A stretch of 64,000 nucleotides of DNA from Flavobacterium cheniae (GCF_004363695.1 NZ_SNZC01000001.1:451857-515856), one strand, 5' to 3'. Shown: positions 1 to 9,493, counted from the stretch's first letter. The notes: a model not told the origin generated them from the letters alone. Numbers and translations are program-made.

Positions 1-328
1 CATAGCCAAATCAAAAGTAGCTAAATTAGAATCTCAAGCTTGGGAGCAACAAAAGCAAAACGAACAAACAAAAATTGATGCTTATATTAATCAAAAGAGT
101 AGCGAGTTAAATCAATACCAACAAGCCATCGATTACTATAATCAATACGGAAAGAAAGTATCTGAAGAAATTATTAAAGTTGCCAATAGTAGCTATAAAC
201 ATGGTGAAATTGACTTTTTTCAATACATTTTAAGTTTAGAAAATGCTACAACTATTCAAGTGGAATATTTAGACGCAGTTATTCAATACAACAAGACACA
301 ATTAGATTTACAATATATCAATTTATAA
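1..328 (+). CDS. C-terminal end of a heavy-metal RND efflux protein (TolC-like tail), 5' truncated by the window
   Basis: The reading frame is open from base 2 to the TAA at 326-328, and the start lies outside the window. The visible ~108 residues are helical and rich in Gln, Lys and Glu (YYNQYGKKV, YKHGEIDFFQYI), as in the last coiled-coil part of a TolC-type outer membrane factor. In Flavobacteria, CusA/CzcA-type RND pumps are often fused to such a domain, so this is either that fusion or a separate outer membrane protein. The adaptor gene starts 8 bp downstream, which supports a tripartite metal efflux operon. The metal cannot be read from this fragment. Confidence 0.65.
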   Translation, partial: IAKSKVAKLESQAWEQQKQNEQTKIDAYINQKSSELNQYQQAIDYYNQYGKKVSEEIIKVANSSYKHGEIDFFQYILSLENATTIQVEYLDAVIQYNKTQLDLQYINL

Positions 329-336
329 AAATTCAA

Positions 337-1449
337 ATGAAAAAGATTTTATACATACTAGCTTTAGTAACTTTTACTATTTCATGTAAAAACGAAGTAG
401 TAGAAGAAACGGTAAAAGATGATGGATTAATAACGGTTACTGCAGAACAATTTAAATCCTCAGGAATGCTTGTTGGTTCACCATCAGAACAAGATTTTGA
501 TGTTACAGTAAAAGCATCAGGTAAAATAGATGTTCCACCACAATATCGAGCTAAAATAACACCTTTTATTGGCGGTTATGTAAAAGCAACTAAGTTATTG
601 GTTGGTGATAAAGTTTCAAAAGGACAAGCTTTAATAACATTGGAAAACACAGAATATTTAGACATTCAAAAAGACTATGTAGAAGTAGCTGAACAAATTA
701 ATTATTTAAAATCAGAATTTGAGCGTCAGAAAACGTTGTATAATGAAAAAATTACATCACAAAAGAATTACCTAAAAGCAGAAAGCGATTACCGCCAAGC
801 AAAAGGAATGTATCAAGGATTACGCGAAAAATTACTTTTACTAAACATCAATCCAGCAAATGTTGAAAAGGGAAGATTTACATCCGTTATCACGTTAACA
901 TCACCAATTTCGGGAGACATTACCGTTATGAATGCTAATGTTGGGATGTTCATGTCACCATCTGATGTAATTTTAGAAGTTGTAGATACCAACTATTTAC
1001 ACTTAAATTTAAGCATTTTCGAAAAAGATATTTTACATGTAAAACAAGGCCAAAATATTAGTTTTACCATTCCAGAGGCTAGTAAGGATGTTTTTACTTC
1101 AAAAGTACAATTGGTTGGAAAATCGATTGAAAATAAAGATAGAACCATCTCCGTTTTTGGAGTTTTAAATCCAACTGACAAAGTTAAATTACTATCAGGA
1201 ATGTTTGTTGAAGCTGGAATAGTGATTAGTTCTAAAAAAGGGTTAGGAATTCCTATTGATGCATTAATCACTGAAAACAACAAAAATTTCGTACTTTTAT
1301 TACAAGAAAATAAAGGCAATTATATTTTTAAGAAAACATTGGTAAACATTGGCGAAAAATCAGAACAATTCGTTGAGATTTTATCAAACGAAGCCATCAA
1401 TGAAAACTCAAAAATTCTAACCAAAGGAGTTTTCGATTTAACTAATTAA
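337..1449 (+). CDS. Efflux RND transporter periplasmic adaptor subunit (HlyD/CusB-like lipoprotein)
   Basis: This 370-aa protein starts with a lipoprotein signal whose lipobox ends at Cys17 (FTISC), so it should be anchored in the periplasm. Residues ~55-100 form the first half of a biotinyl-lipoyl-like domain (IGGYVKATKLLVGDKVSKG). A helical hairpin follows at ~105-170, then the second lipoyl half (TSPISGDITVMNANVG) and beta-barrel and membrane-proximal domains. It should bridge the inner-membrane pump and the outer membrane channel. It lies 8 bp after the preceding transport gene and 12 bp before the next gene. The family is clear; heavy-metal specificity is inferred from context. Confidence 0.85.
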   Translation: MKKILYILALVTFTISCKNEVVEETVKDDGLITVTAEQFKSSGMLVGSPSEQDFDVTVKASGKIDVPPQYRAKITPFIGGYVKATKLLVGDKVSKGQALITLENTEYLDIQKDYVEVAEQINYLKSEFERQKTLYNEKITSQKNYLKAESDYRQAKGMYQGLREKLLLLNINPANVEKGRFTSVITLTSPISGDITVMNANVGMFMSPSDVILEVVDTNYLHLNLSIFEKDILHVKQGQNISFTIPEASKDVFTSKVQLVGKSIENKDRTISVFGVLNPTDKVKLLSGMFVEAGIVISSKKGLGIPIDALITENNKNFVLLLQENKGNYIFKKTLVNIGEKSEQFVEILSNEAINENSKILTKGVFDLTN

Positions 1450-1461
1450 AAAATAAAAATT

Positions 1462-1962
1462 ATGAACGACGCACATTTACACATGGTTTTTAACCATTTT
1501 CCGATTATTGGATTATTCTTTGGAATAGGAATTTTAGCTTATGGAATCATTAAAAAACAAACTATTTTAGTTAATACAGCTTATGTCATTTTTATTGTTT
1601 GTATGATTATGGCAAAAGCTACTATGATGACAGGAGAAGGAGCTGAAGAAATTGTTGAAGAATTAGGTATTTCAAAAGAAATCATCCACGAACATGAAGA
1701 AATTGCTGAAACCTTTATGAAAGTTCTTTATGTTTTAGGAATTCTTTCGATTTTAGGCTTAGTTGCCAATGTGAAAAAACATGCAAAAGCATCAATTGTT
1801 TCTTATGTTGTCTTGGTTTTAGCAATTGGCGCTGCAGTTTTGTCTAAGTCTGTTGGAACTTCTGGTGGTGAAATTCGTCATACCGAAATTAGAGCTAATG
1901 CTAATAATAGCAACGCTTCAATAGAAAATAAAGAGCAAGAATTAGACAACGATGATCACTAA
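1462..1962 (+). CDS. Small integral membrane protein of the efflux operon
   Basis: This 166-aa protein has about four hydrophobic segments (roughly residues 10-30, 38-55, 85-103 and 112-130). There are His residues near the N terminus (MNDAHLHMVFNHFP) and a His/Glu-rich loop (KEIIHEHEEIAE, ~70-82) that could bind metal. The C terminus is hydrophilic and Asn/Glu-rich. It sits 12 bp after the adaptor gene and is probably the last gene of the operon, because a strong promoter follows at ~1987. I do not recognise a named family with confidence; the fold resembles DUF2231-like membrane proteins. A metal-related role is inferred only from its position and the His residues. Confidence 0.55.
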   Translation: MNDAHLHMVFNHFPIIGLFFGIGILAYGIIKKQTILVNTAYVIFIVCMIMAKATMMTGEGAEEIVEELGISKEIIHEHEEIAETFMKVLYVLGILSILGLVANVKKHAKASIVSYVVLVLAIGAAVLSKSVGTSGGEIRHTEIRANANNSNASIENKEQELDNDDH

Positions 1963-1986
1963 ACAAAATATAAATTTTCAAAAACT

Positions 1987-2019
1987 TTTGTTTATTCGAA
2001 AAATTAGTTGTTACATTTG
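1987..2019 (+). promoter_or_regulatory. his operon promoter
   Basis: TTTG at 1987-1990 is followed after 21 bp by TACATTTG at 2012-2019. This matches the Bacteroidota sigma-A consensus (TTTG, 17-23 bp, TAnnTTTG). The expected start site is near 2026, which places the whole His leader peptide and attenuator in the 5' leader. Confidence 0.75.
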
Positions 2020-2043
2020 CAGTGTTAAATAATAACAGAAATT

Positions 2044-2097
2044 ATGTTTTTAAATCAATTACATCATCATCATCATACCTCCGCTCAAGCGAAGTAA
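2044..2097 (+). CDS. hisL: His operon leader peptide with five consecutive His codons
   Basis: An ATG at 2044 opens a 17-codon frame, MFLNQLHHHHHTSAQAK, ending at TAA 2095-2097. The five CAT codons lie at 2062-2076. It starts about 18 nt after the predicted transcription start, directly upstream of a Rho-independent terminator and hisG. A run of codons for the operon's own end product is the hallmark of ribosome-mediated attenuation, as established for his operons of enterobacteria. The peptide is presumably only a sensor. Leader segments 2084-2091 and ~2097-2111 can pair alternately with the terminator arm and with the His-codon region. Confidence 0.85.
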   Translation: MFLNQLHHHHHTSAQAK

Positions 2098-2128
2098 TGA
2101 TGCTATGTAATTAATCCATATAATCAGT

Positions 2129-2159
2129 AACCCGTTTGAGTACATCAAGCGGGTTTTTT
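2129..2159 (+). terminator. his attenuator terminator
   Basis: An 11-bp stem pairs AACCCGTTTGA (2129-2139) with TCAAGCGGGTT (2145-2155), with one G-U pair and a 5-nt loop, and is followed by a T tract. The 5' arm CGTTTGAG (2133-2140) can alternatively pair with CTCAAGCG (2084-2091) inside the leader peptide gene, which would form an antiterminator when the ribosome stalls on the His codons. Confidence 0.85.
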
Positions 2160-2214
2160 GTTGTTAAGCATTTTTAAAATCCCTTGGTGTACTTTTTTAA
2201 AACAAAAATTAAAA

Positions 2215-3072
2215 ATGAACACATTAAAAATTGCTATTCAAAAATCAGGCCGCCTTCACGATGAAAGTATTCAAATCTTAAAAGATTGTGGAATTTCAGT
2301 GTACAATGGAAATGACCAACTCAAAGTTACCGCTTCCAATTTTCCTTTAGAAGTGTATTATTTACGTAATTCCGATATTCCTCAATATTTGATTGATGGT
2401 GTAGTTGATATTGCAATTGTAGGCGATAATCTTTTGGTTGAAAAAGGTCAAAATATTCAAATTGCAGAAAAATTAGGTTTCTCCAAATGTAAAGTTTCGG
2501 TAGCGGTTCCAAAGAATTTCAACTACAATTCTATTCAAGATTTAAACGGACTACGTGTTGCCACTTCATATCCAAAAACGGTTGTGGATTATTTTTCTTC
2601 AAAAGGAATTTCTGTAGACATTCACCAAATCTCAGGTTCGGTTGAAATTGCCCCAAACATCGGACTTTCAGATGCGATTGTAGATATCGTTTCAAGCGGA
2701 AGTACATTATTTAAAAACGGTTTAAAAGAGGTAGAAGTGATCTTAAAAAGTGAAGCTGTTTTAGCGGTTTCACCTCAAATTACAGAGGAAGCTAAACAAG
2801 TAGTAGCTAAATTACAATTTAGAATCCAATCGGTTTTACGTTCAAGAAAATCAAAATATATTTTGATGAATGTACCCAATGATAAAATCTCAGAAATCAG
2901 TAAAATTCTTCCTGTATTGAAAAGTCCAACAGTTATGCCATTAGCAGAAGAAGGTTGGAGCAGCGTTCATTCTGTTATCGATGAAGATAAATTTTGGGAA
3001 GTCATCGACCAACTAAAAGAAGCTGGAGCAGAAGGAATTTTAGTCTGCCCAATTGAGAAAATGGTCCTTTAA
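2215..3072 (+). CDS. hisG: ATP phosphoribosyltransferase
   Basis: The first step of histidine synthesis joins ATP and PRPP to phosphoribosyl-ATP. The protein has 285 aa when started at the ATG at 2215 (MNTLKIAIQKSGRLHD). A TTG 57 bp upstream is in frame, but it lies inside the attenuator and is rejected as the start. The length and the C-terminal domain (~residues 210-285, VPNDKISEISKILPVLKSPTVMPL) mark the long, self-sufficient HisG form, which is feedback-inhibited by His and needs no HisZ. Conserved stretches include SGSVEIAPNIGLSDAIVDIV and SSGSTL. It is the first structural gene after the attenuator. Confidence 0.97.
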   Translation: MNTLKIAIQKSGRLHDESIQILKDCGISVYNGNDQLKVTASNFPLEVYYLRNSDIPQYLIDGVVDIAIVGDNLLVEKGQNIQIAEKLGFSKCKVSVAVPKNFNYNSIQDLNGLRVATSYPKTVVDYFSSKGISVDIHQISGSVEIAPNIGLSDAIVDIVSSGSTLFKNGLKEVEVILKSEAVLAVSPQITEEAKQVVAKLQFRIQSVLRSRKSKYILMNVPNDKISEISKILPVLKSPTVMPLAEEGWSSVHSVIDEDKFWEVIDQLKEAGAEGILVCPIEKMVL

Positions 3073-3107
3073 AAGAGAAACGAGAATAGAATTAAGAATA
3101 TAGACTT

Positions 3108-4382
3108 ATGAAAAAAATATATAATCCACAACCTGAAACTTGGTCAGAAATTTGCAAAAGACCAACGCAAACATTTTCAGATGTTGAAGAAACGGTAAAG
3201 CAAATCTTCAAAGAAGTACAGCAAAAAGGTGATAAAGCCATAGCAAAATATGCATCTTTCTTTGATGGTGTAACTTTAGAAAATATTCAAGTAACTCCAG
3301 AAGAAATTGAAATAGCTAAAAAAGAAGTTTCTGCCGAATTAAAAGAAGCGATTCAATTAGCCAAATCGAATATCGAACAATTTCACGCAGCTCAAAGAAC
3401 AGATAAAATTGTAGTTGAAACTACTATTGGAGTTACGTGTTGGCAAGAAAAACGTCCAATTCAAAAAATCGGTTTATACATTCCAGGTGGAACGGCTCCT
3501 TTGTTTTCTACGGTTTTAATGTTAGCAGTTCCAGCAAAATTAGCAGGTTGTAAAGAAATTATTATGTGTTCGCCTTCTGATAAAAATGGAAAAATTAATT
3601 CTGCAATTTTGTATGCTGCTGATTTATGTGGTGTAACTAAAATCTATAAAGTGGGCGGAATTCAAGCGATTGCCGGAATGACATTTGGAACAGAAACTAT
3701 TCCACAAGTATATAAAATTTTCGGACCTGGAAACCAATTTGTAACGATAGCTAAACAATTTGCTTCTCAAAATGGTGTAGCTATTGATATGCCTGCTGGT
3801 CCAAGTGAATTGCTAGTGTATGCAGATGAAACAGCCATTCCAAGTTTCGTAGCCTCTGATTTGCTAAGTCAAGCCGAACACGGAAAAGATAGCCAAGTGA
3901 TTTTGGTTACAACCAATAAAAATGTTTTAAACGATGTTGAAGAAGAAGTGTACAAACAATTAAAAGAACTTCCGAGACAAGAAATCGCTCAAGTTGCTAT
4001 TAATAATTCCAAATTAATCTTCGTTGAAACCGAAAAGACAGCTTTATCGTTAATTAACGAATACGGTCCAGAGCATTTTATCGTATGTTCCAAGAATGAA
4101 GATTATTTCGTTGATGGCATTCAAAATGCAGGTTCGATTTTTATTGGAAATTATACTCCAGAAAGCGCAGGAGATTATGCTTCAGGAACCAATCACACTT
4201 TACCAACAAACGGCTATTCCAAGAGTTATAGCGGTGTAAATCTAGATAGTTTCTTAAAAGCGATGACATTCCAAAAAATATCAAATGAAGGAATTCAAAA
4301 CATCGGAAAAGCGATAGAAACAATGGCAGAAGCCGAAGGTTTACAAGCACACAAAAATGCAGTTACATTAAGATTAAAATAA
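3108..4382 (+). CDS. hisD: Histidinol dehydrogenase
   Basis: This 424-aa cytosolic, zinc-dependent enzyme oxidises L-histidinol to L-histidine in two NAD-dependent steps. Family motifs are intact: LYIPGGTAPLFSTVLM, KVGGIQAIAGMTFGTE, FGPGNQFVTIAKQ, DMPAGPSELLVYAD, LLSQAEHGKDSQ and NEYGPEHFIV. These include the zinc-binding and catalytic Gln/His residues. It lies 35 bp after hisG and 5 bp before hisC in a tight operon. Length is normal for the family and nothing is unusual. Confidence 0.97.
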   Translation: MKKIYNPQPETWSEICKRPTQTFSDVEETVKQIFKEVQQKGDKAIAKYASFFDGVTLENIQVTPEEIEIAKKEVSAELKEAIQLAKSNIEQFHAAQRTDKIVVETTIGVTCWQEKRPIQKIGLYIPGGTAPLFSTVLMLAVPAKLAGCKEIIMCSPSDKNGKINSAILYAADLCGVTKIYKVGGIQAIAGMTFGTETIPQVYKIFGPGNQFVTIAKQFASQNGVAIDMPAGPSELLVYADETAIPSFVASDLLSQAEHGKDSQVILVTTNKNVLNDVEEEVYKQLKELPRQEIAQVAINNSKLIFVETEKTALSLINEYGPEHFIVCSKNEDYFVDGIQNAGSIFIGNYTPESAGDYASGTNHTLPTNGYSKSYSGVNLDSFLKAMTFQKISNEGIQNIGKAIETMAEAEGLQAHKNAVTLRLK

Positions 4383-4387
4383 GAGCT

Positions 4388-5449
4388 ATGAATTTAGAAA
4401 ATCTAATCAGAGAAAACGTAAAAAAACTGAGTCCCTATTCCTCAGCACGTGATGAATTTGAACAGTTTACCAAACCAATGATTTATTTGGATGCCAATGA
4501 AAATCCATTCACAAATGGAATGAATCGCTATCCAGATCCGCAACAAAAAGAATTAAAAACTATTATAGCGGATAAAAATAACGTTCAAAAAGAAAATATT
4601 CTTTTAGGAAATGGTAGCGATGAAGTCTTAGATTTGATTTTCAGAGTTTTTTGCGAACCGAATCGCGATAATATCATTACATTGCCACCAACGTACGGAA
4701 TGTATGGCGTTTTAGCAAATATCAACGCTATTGAAAATCGTGAAGTATTTTTAAATGAAGAATTTCAACCCAATGTAGATGCTATTTTGAATGCAGTTGA
4801 TAGTAATACAAAAATCATCTTTTTGTGTTCGCCAAACAACCCAACTGGAAATTCTTTTGATGATTCGGCAGTAATAAAGATTCTGAATCAATTTAAGGGT
4901 TTGGTGGTGATTGATGAAGCGTATATTGATTTTTCAAATGAAGTAAGTTGGTTAACCGTTTTGAAAGATTTTCCGAATTTGATTATTACGCAAACTTTAT
5001 CAAAAGCCTATGCAATGGCAGGTTTACGTATTGGAATTTTATATGCATCAAGAGAAATTATTTCGGTTTTGAATAAAATTAAGCCTCCTTACAATATCAA
5101 CGGTTTATCGCAAGAAACTGCGGTGAAAAAATTATTGCAAAACACTTTGTCAACTCAAGTTAGAAAGATACTAGTGGAACGAAATAAGTTAATTGAAGCA
5201 CTTTCAAAATGTGAATTTGTTGAAAAAATTTATCCATCAGATGCTAATTTTATTTTGATTAAAGTAGATGATGCTAATTTCAGATACCAACAATTTATAG
5301 ATAATGGAGTAGTGGTTCGCAACAGAAGCAATCAACCATTATGCGAAAATTGCTTACGAATTAGTATTGGAACGAAAGAAGAAACCGAACAAATTATTGA
5401 ATTATTAAAAACCTTCAACAATGCCGAAAAGAGTATTATTTATAGATAG
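4388..5449 (+). CDS. hisC: Histidinol-phosphate aminotransferase
   Basis: This 353-aa PLP-dependent class I/II aminotransferase converts imidazole-acetol phosphate to histidinol phosphate. Visible motifs are YLDANENP near the N terminus, [13 protein letters not shown] (phosphate binding), [16 protein letters not shown], and the PLP lysine in [14 protein letters not shown]. The C terminus carries RISIGT, which binds the substrate phosphate. The end of the gene overlaps hisB by 29 bp in another frame, suggesting translational coupling. Confidence 0.96.
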   Translation: MNLENLIRENVKKLSPYSSARDEFEQFTKPMIYLDANENPFTNGMNRYPDPQQKELKTIIADKNNVQKENILLGNGSDEVLDLIFRVFCEPNRDNIITLPPTYGMYGVLANINAIENREVFLNEEFQPNVDAILNAVDSNTKIIFLCSPNNPTGNSFDDSAVIKILNQFKGLVVIDEAYIDFSNEVSWLTVLKDFPNLIITQTLSKAYAMAGLRIGILYASREIISVLNKIKPPYNINGLSQETAVKKLLQNTLSTQVRKILVERNKLIEALSKCEFVEKIYPSDANFILIKVDDANFRYQQFIDNGVVVRNRSNQPLCENCLRISIGTKEETEQIIELLKTFNNAEKSIIYR

Positions 5450-6560
5450 AGATGGAACTTTGGTTTTAGAACCAGAAAATTATCAATTAGATTGTTTATC
5501 CAAATTAGAATTTTATCCAAAGGCTTTTCAATTCTTGAGTAAAATAGCTAAAGAATTGGATTTTGAATTGGCAATGGTAACCAATCAAGATGGTTTGGGA
5601 ACAACTAGCTTTCCAGAAGAAACGTTTTGGCCAACCCAAAATTTTATTGTAAAAGCATTCGAAAATGAAGGTGTAACATTTGATGAAATTTTTATCGATA
5701 AAAGTTTTCCAGAAGACAATGCTCCAACCAGAAAGCCAAGAACAGGAATGTTAACGAAGTATTTGAATAATCCTGAATATGATTTGGAAAATTCATTTGT
5801 AATTGGTGATAGAATTACCGATGTGGAATTGGCAAAAAACTTAGGTTCAAAAGCGATTTTTATTAAAAACGAAGAGAATTTGGGCGGAAATGAAATCGCA
5901 ACTTCATTGGAAGAATTACAAAATGTAATAGCTTTACAAACTATGGATTGGCAGAAAATTTACGAGTTTTTAAAATTGGATGAAAGAACGGCTTCTATTT
6001 CCAGAACCACAAATGAAACGGATATCGCTATCTCTTTAAACTTAGACGGAACAGGAAAAAGCAACATCAACACTGGAATTTCCTTTTTCGATCACATGTT
6101 AGACCAAATTGCACGTCACGGTCAAATGGATTTAGACATTCAAGTAAAAGGCGATCTAGAAGTTGACGAACACCACACGATAGAAGACACTGCGATTGCT
6201 TTAGGAGAAGTTTTTGCAAAAGCTTTAGGAAATAAATTAGGCATCGAACGTTACGGATTTTGTTTACCAATGGACGATTGTTTAGCGCAAGTAGCTATTG
6301 ATTTTGGTGGAAGAAATTGGTTAGTTTGGGAAGCCGAATTTAAACGTGAAATGATTGGTCAAATGCCAACGGAAATGTTTTTTCACTTCTTCAAATCATT
6401 CACAGATGGCGCAAAAGCCAATTTAAATATCAAAGCTGAAGGCACAAACGAACACCACAAAATTGAAGCGATTTTTAAAGCCTTCGCAAAAGCAATAAAA
6501 TTAGCGGTAAAACGCGATACAGAAAAAATGATTTTACCTTCAACCAAAGGAATGTTGTAA
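5421..6560 (+). CDS. hisB: Bifunctional histidinol-phosphatase / imidazoleglycerol-phosphate dehydratase
   Basis: This is a 379-aa fusion. Residues 1-~165 are a HAD-type phosphatase (FIDRDGTLV nucleophile motif, [26 protein letters not shown]). Residues ~185-379 are imidazoleglycerol-phosphate dehydratase with the manganese-binding His clusters [35 protein letters not shown] and [10 protein letters not shown]. The first half makes histidinol from histidinol phosphate and the second makes imidazole-acetol phosphate. Start ATG 5421 lies inside hisC. The stop overlaps the hisH start by one base (TAATG). Confidence 0.97.
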   Translation: MPKRVLFIDRDGTLVLEPENYQLDCLSKLEFYPKAFQFLSKIAKELDFELAMVTNQDGLGTTSFPEETFWPTQNFIVKAFENEGVTFDEIFIDKSFPEDNAPTRKPRTGMLTKYLNNPEYDLENSFVIGDRITDVELAKNLGSKAIFIKNEENLGGNEIATSLEELQNVIALQTMDWQKIYEFLKLDERTASISRTTNETDIAISLNLDGTGKSNINTGISFFDHMLDQIARHGQMDLDIQVKGDLEVDEHHTIEDTAIALGEVFAKALGNKLGIERYGFCLPMDDCLAQVAIDFGGRNWLVWEAEFKREMIGQMPTEMFFHFFKSFTDGAKANLNIKAEGTNEHHKIEAIFKAFAKAIKLAVKRDTEKMILPSTKGML

Positions 6561-7141
6561 TGAAAATAGCTATTATAGATTACGGAGCAGGAAATGTTCA
6601 AAGTGTTTTATTCGCTTTGGAACGACTTGGCTTTGTAGGAATTGTTACGAACGATTGGATTACCATAAAATCAGCCGATAAAGTTATTTTTCCTGGTGTA
6701 GGCGAGGCGAGTAGTGCTATGAAAATGTTACAAGAAAGTGGTTTAGATGTATTAATTCCAACATTAAAACAACCGGTTTTAGGAATTTGTTTAGGCATGC
6801 AATTGATGTGTAAACATTCTGAAGAAGGTAACACAAACGGATTAGGAATTTTTGATGTTAATGTTGTGAAATTTTCTCAAGAAGTAAAAGTGCCTCAAAT
6901 GGGTTGGAATACGATTTATAATCTGAAAACGCCATTATTTGAAGGAATTAAAGAAAACGAATTCATGTATTTGGTTCATAGTTATTATGCATCTCTATCT
7001 GATAACACAATTGCCACTACGAATTACGAACTCGAATATAGCACGGCATTGCAACGCGAAAACTTTTTCGGAGTACAATTTCACCCAGAAAAAAGTGGAA
7101 TCTTCGGAGAACAAATTTTGAAAAACTTTTTAAACTTATAA
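6560..7141 (+). CDS. hisH: Imidazole glycerol phosphate synthase, glutamine amidotransferase subunit
   Basis: This 193-aa class I glutaminase subunit supplies ammonia to HisF. The catalytic triad is visible: the nucleophile Cys in GICLGMQLMC and the His and Glu in GVQFHPEKSG. The oxyanion-type motif PGVGEASSAM is near residue 50. The start overlaps the hisB stop by one base, so translation is probably coupled. The partner gene hisF is two genes downstream. Confidence 0.97.
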   Translation: MKIAIIDYGAGNVQSVLFALERLGFVGIVTNDWITIKSADKVIFPGVGEASSAMKMLQESGLDVLIPTLKQPVLGICLGMQLMCKHSEEGNTNGLGIFDVNVVKFSQEVKVPQMGWNTIYNLKTPLFEGIKENEFMYLVHSYYASLSDNTIATTNYELEYSTALQRENFFGVQFHPEKSGIFGEQILKNFLNL

Positions 7142-7171
7142 TTTGAGCTTGAAATTGCTCTTGAAATTGAT

Positions 7172-7915
7172 ATGAGAATAATCCCAGCCATAGACATTAT
7201 CGACGGAAAATGTGTCCGACTTTCTAAAGGCGATTACGATACGAAGAAAATATACAACGAAAATCCGTTAGAAGTAGCCAAATCATTTGAAGCACACGGC
7301 ATTGAGTATTTGCATTTAGTAGATTTAGATGGCGCAAAATCAAGTCGAATTGTGAATTATAAAGTTTTGGAACAAATAGCTTCGAAAACGAATTTAAAAA
7401 TCGATTTTGGTGGTGGTTTAAAATCTGATTCCGATTTAAAAATTGCTTTTGAAAATGGTGCAAATCAAATTACAGGAGGAAGTATTGCCATAAAACAACC
7501 AGAGGTTTTCAAAAGTTGGATTCAGCAATACGGAGCAGATAAAATCATTTTAGGAGCTGATGCTATGAATGAAAAAGTAGCTATTTCAGGGTGGTTAGAA
7601 GAATCTAAAGAAGAAGTTATTCCTTTTATTCAAAGTTATCAACAAGAAGGTATTCAATACGTAATTTGTACCGATATTTCAAAAGACGGTATGCTTGAAG
7701 GCCCAAGTTTTGAATTATACCAAAGAATTTTAGATTCCGATTTGTCAAATCGAGCGGAGTCGAGATTAAAACTAATCGCTTCTGGAGGAATTTCCACTTT
7801 CGATGAATTGCCCAAGTTAGCCGAATTAGGTTGCGAAGGCACCATCATCGGAAAAGCCATTTACGAAGGCAGAATTACTTTAAAGCAATTAGAAAACTAT
7901 ATTATTAATAAGTAA
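7172..7915 (+). CDS. hisA: ProFAR isomerase (HisA)
   Basis: This 247-aa (beta/alpha)8 barrel carries out the Amadori rearrangement of ProFAR to PRFAR. The catalytic Asp is in [14 protein letters not shown] and the second in [12 protein letters not shown]. Phosphate-binding motifs are DFGGGLKSD and [11 protein letters not shown]. Near residues 190-201 the sequence reads [18 protein letters not shown], about six residues longer than I expect from the family. The DNA there (7742-7765) matches a dispersed genomic palindrome, so the enzyme seems to carry an in-frame repeat insertion in a surface loop. The frame stays open, so the gene is probably functional. Confidence 0.95.
   Translation: MRIIPAIDIIDGKCVRLSKGDYDTKKIYNENPLEVAKSFEAHGIEYLHLVDLDGAKSSRIVNYKVLEQIASKTNLKIDFGGGLKSDSDLKIAFENGANQITGGSIAIKQPEVFKSWIQQYGADKIILGADAMNEKVAISGWLEESKEEVIPFIQSYQQEGIQYVICTDISKDGMLEGPSFELYQRILDSDLSNRAESRLKLIASGGISTFDELPKLAELGCEGTIIGKAIYEGRITLKQLENYIINK
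7742..7765 (+). repeat. Copy of a dispersed GAGCGAAGTCGAG-type repeat inside hisA
   Basis: TCAAATCGAGCGGAGTCGAG and its flanks match the intergenic copy at 50247-50270 at about 20 of 24 positions. It is read in frame as part of hisA (SNRAESR). Such elements are normally intergenic in these bacteria. Confidence 0.6.
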
Positions 7916-7984
7916 AAAGTGAAAAGGAAATAGTGAAAAGTTTGGAAAGCTAATCACTATTTACTTATCACTAATCACTAAATC

Positions 7985-8740
7985 ATGTTGACAAAAAGAA
8001 TCATTCCCTGCTTAGACATCAAAAACGGGCGAACCGTTAAAGGTGTCAATTTTCTGGATTTAAAAGATGCTGGTGATCCAGTAGAATTGGCAAAGAAATA
8101 TGCAGAAACAGGTGCTGACGAACTTGTTTTTCTAGACATTTCCGCAACAGAAGAACGTCGCGCCACTTTAATCGACTTGGTTCGAAAGGTTGCTGCTGCG
8201 ATTAATATTCCATTTACGGTTGGTGGTGGCATTTCATCAGTTGCTGATGTGGATGTATTGCTTCGTAATGGCGCAGATAAAGTTTCGATCAATTCCTTAG
8301 CTGTTAAAAATCCAAACTTGATTAATGAAATTGCAGCAAAATACGGAAGTCAGTGCGTGGTTGTTGCTATAGATGCCAAACAAATTGATGGCGATTGGAT
8401 TGTACATTTAGTTGGTGGAAAAGTACCTACAGAATTGAATTTATTTGATTGGGCAAAAGAAGTAGAGCAACGTGGTGCTGGTGAAATTCTGTTCACTTCC
8501 ATGAATAATGACGGAACTAAAAATGGATTCGCTAATGAAGCTTTAGCCAAGTTATCCGAAATTGTAAACATTCCCATTATCGCTTCTGGTGGTGCGGGAA
8601 CTATGGAACATTTCGCGGAAACATTTATCATCGGAAAAGCAGATGCCGCTTTAGCAGCTAGTGTTTTTCACTATCAAGAAATCGAAATTCCAGAATTAAA
8701 ACAGTTTTTAAAGAATCAAAATATTGCAATTAGAGTGTAA
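7985..8740 (+). CDS. hisF: Imidazole glycerol phosphate synthase cyclase subunit
   Basis: This 251-aa (beta/alpha)8 barrel uses ammonia from HisH to turn PRFAR into imidazole glycerol phosphate and AICAR. The catalytic Asp residues are in [15 protein letters not shown] and in [11 protein letters not shown]. Phosphate sites are [10 protein letters not shown] and [12 protein letters not shown] 69-bp spacer of short direct repeats (GTGAAAAG, ATCACTA) separates it from hisA; the other junctions are tighter. The family is unambiguous. Confidence 0.97.
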   Translation: MLTKRIIPCLDIKNGRTVKGVNFLDLKDAGDPVELAKKYAETGADELVFLDISATEERRATLIDLVRKVAAAINIPFTVGGGISSVADVDVLLRNGADKVSINSLAVKNPNLINEIAAKYGSQCVVVAIDAKQIDGDWIVHLVGGKVPTELNLFDWAKEVEQRGAGEILFTSMNNDGTKNGFANEALAKLSEIVNIPIIASGGAGTMEHFAETFIIGKADAALAASVFHYQEIEIPELKQFLKNQNIAIRV

Positions 8741-8812
8741 CTTTTATGAACTTAAAGACCAACTCAATTTAACGAATCAACTTATATGACTTATATGTTT
8801 AAAAATAAAACT

Positions 8813-9412
8813 ATGAATATCAATTTCAACAAAACTCCAGACAACCTTATCCCAGCCATCATTCAAGACAGCGAAACCAAAAACGTCTTAATGTTGGGCT
8901 ACATGAACCAAGAAGCATTAGACCAAACGTTGGCAACCAATAAAGTAACTTTTTTCAGTCGTACTAAAAACCGATTATGGACAAAAGGCGAGGAGAGTGG
9001 CAATTTCTTAGAACTGATTTCTATTAAAGAAGATTGTGATAACGACACCCTTTTAGTAAAAGTAAAACCTGCTGGTCCAACTTGCCACACAGGTTCAGAT
9101 ACTTGCTGGCAAGAAGCTAATAATCAAGATTTTGGCTTTTTATCAAAATTAGAAAACACAATTGCAAAACGCAAAGAAAATGCCGATGCTGAAAAGAGTT
9201 ATGTTGCCTCATTATTTGCAAAAGGCATTAATAAAATAGCACAAAAAGTCGGTGAAGAAGCAGTTGAAGTAGTCATTGAAGCCAAAGACAATAACAACGA
9301 TTTGTTCTTATCTGAAAGTGCCGATTTATTGTTTCACTACTTAATTTTATTGCAGGCGAAAGGTTTTCAGTTGAAAGATGTTGTGGATGTTTTGAAGGGA
9401 AGGGAGAAATAA
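8813..9412 (+). CDS. hisIE: Bifunctional phosphoribosyl-AMP cyclohydrolase / phosphoribosyl-ATP pyrophosphatase
   Basis: This 199-aa fusion catalyses steps two and three of the pathway. The N-terminal HisI part (~1-105) has QDSETKNVLMLGYMN, FFSRTKNRLWTKGE and the metal-binding CDNDT and CHTGSDTCW. The C-terminal HisE part (~110-199) has KRKENADAEKSYVASLF and KVGEEAVEVVIEA. I prefer the start at 8813 (MNINFNKTPD) over the in-frame ATG at 8786, which adds nine poorly conserved residues. It is the last gene of the his operon. Confidence 0.95.
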   Translation: MNINFNKTPDNLIPAIIQDSETKNVLMLGYMNQEALDQTLATNKVTFFSRTKNRLWTKGEESGNFLELISIKEDCDNDTLLVKVKPAGPTCHTGSDTCWQEANNQDFGFLSKLENTIAKRKENADAEKSYVASLFAKGINKIAQKVGEEAVEVVIEAKDNNNDLFLSESADLLFHYLILLQAKGFQLKDVVDVLKGREK

Positions 9413-9493
9413 GGTTTTATATTTTGTTTTTAACAAATACTTTGAAAATCAATTTCGTTTAGGAATATTTACAAAAACAAGTTTTTTAAATAT

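Noticed and set aside
993..1319. 108-codon minus-strand ORF inside the efflux adaptor gene
   Set aside because: It is a shadow of the real plus-strand gene. The same applies to the other antisense frames inside his, acs, icd and rtcB genes.
2158..2214. Upstream TTG start for hisG
   Set aside because: It lies at the end of the attenuator T tract and would add 19 residues not seen in HisG; ATG 2215 fits the family.
7916..7984. Possible small gene between hisA and hisF
   Set aside because: The spacer is made of short direct repeats (GTGAAAAG, ATCACTA) with no open frame; similar words recur at 20471-20505 and 63845-63870.
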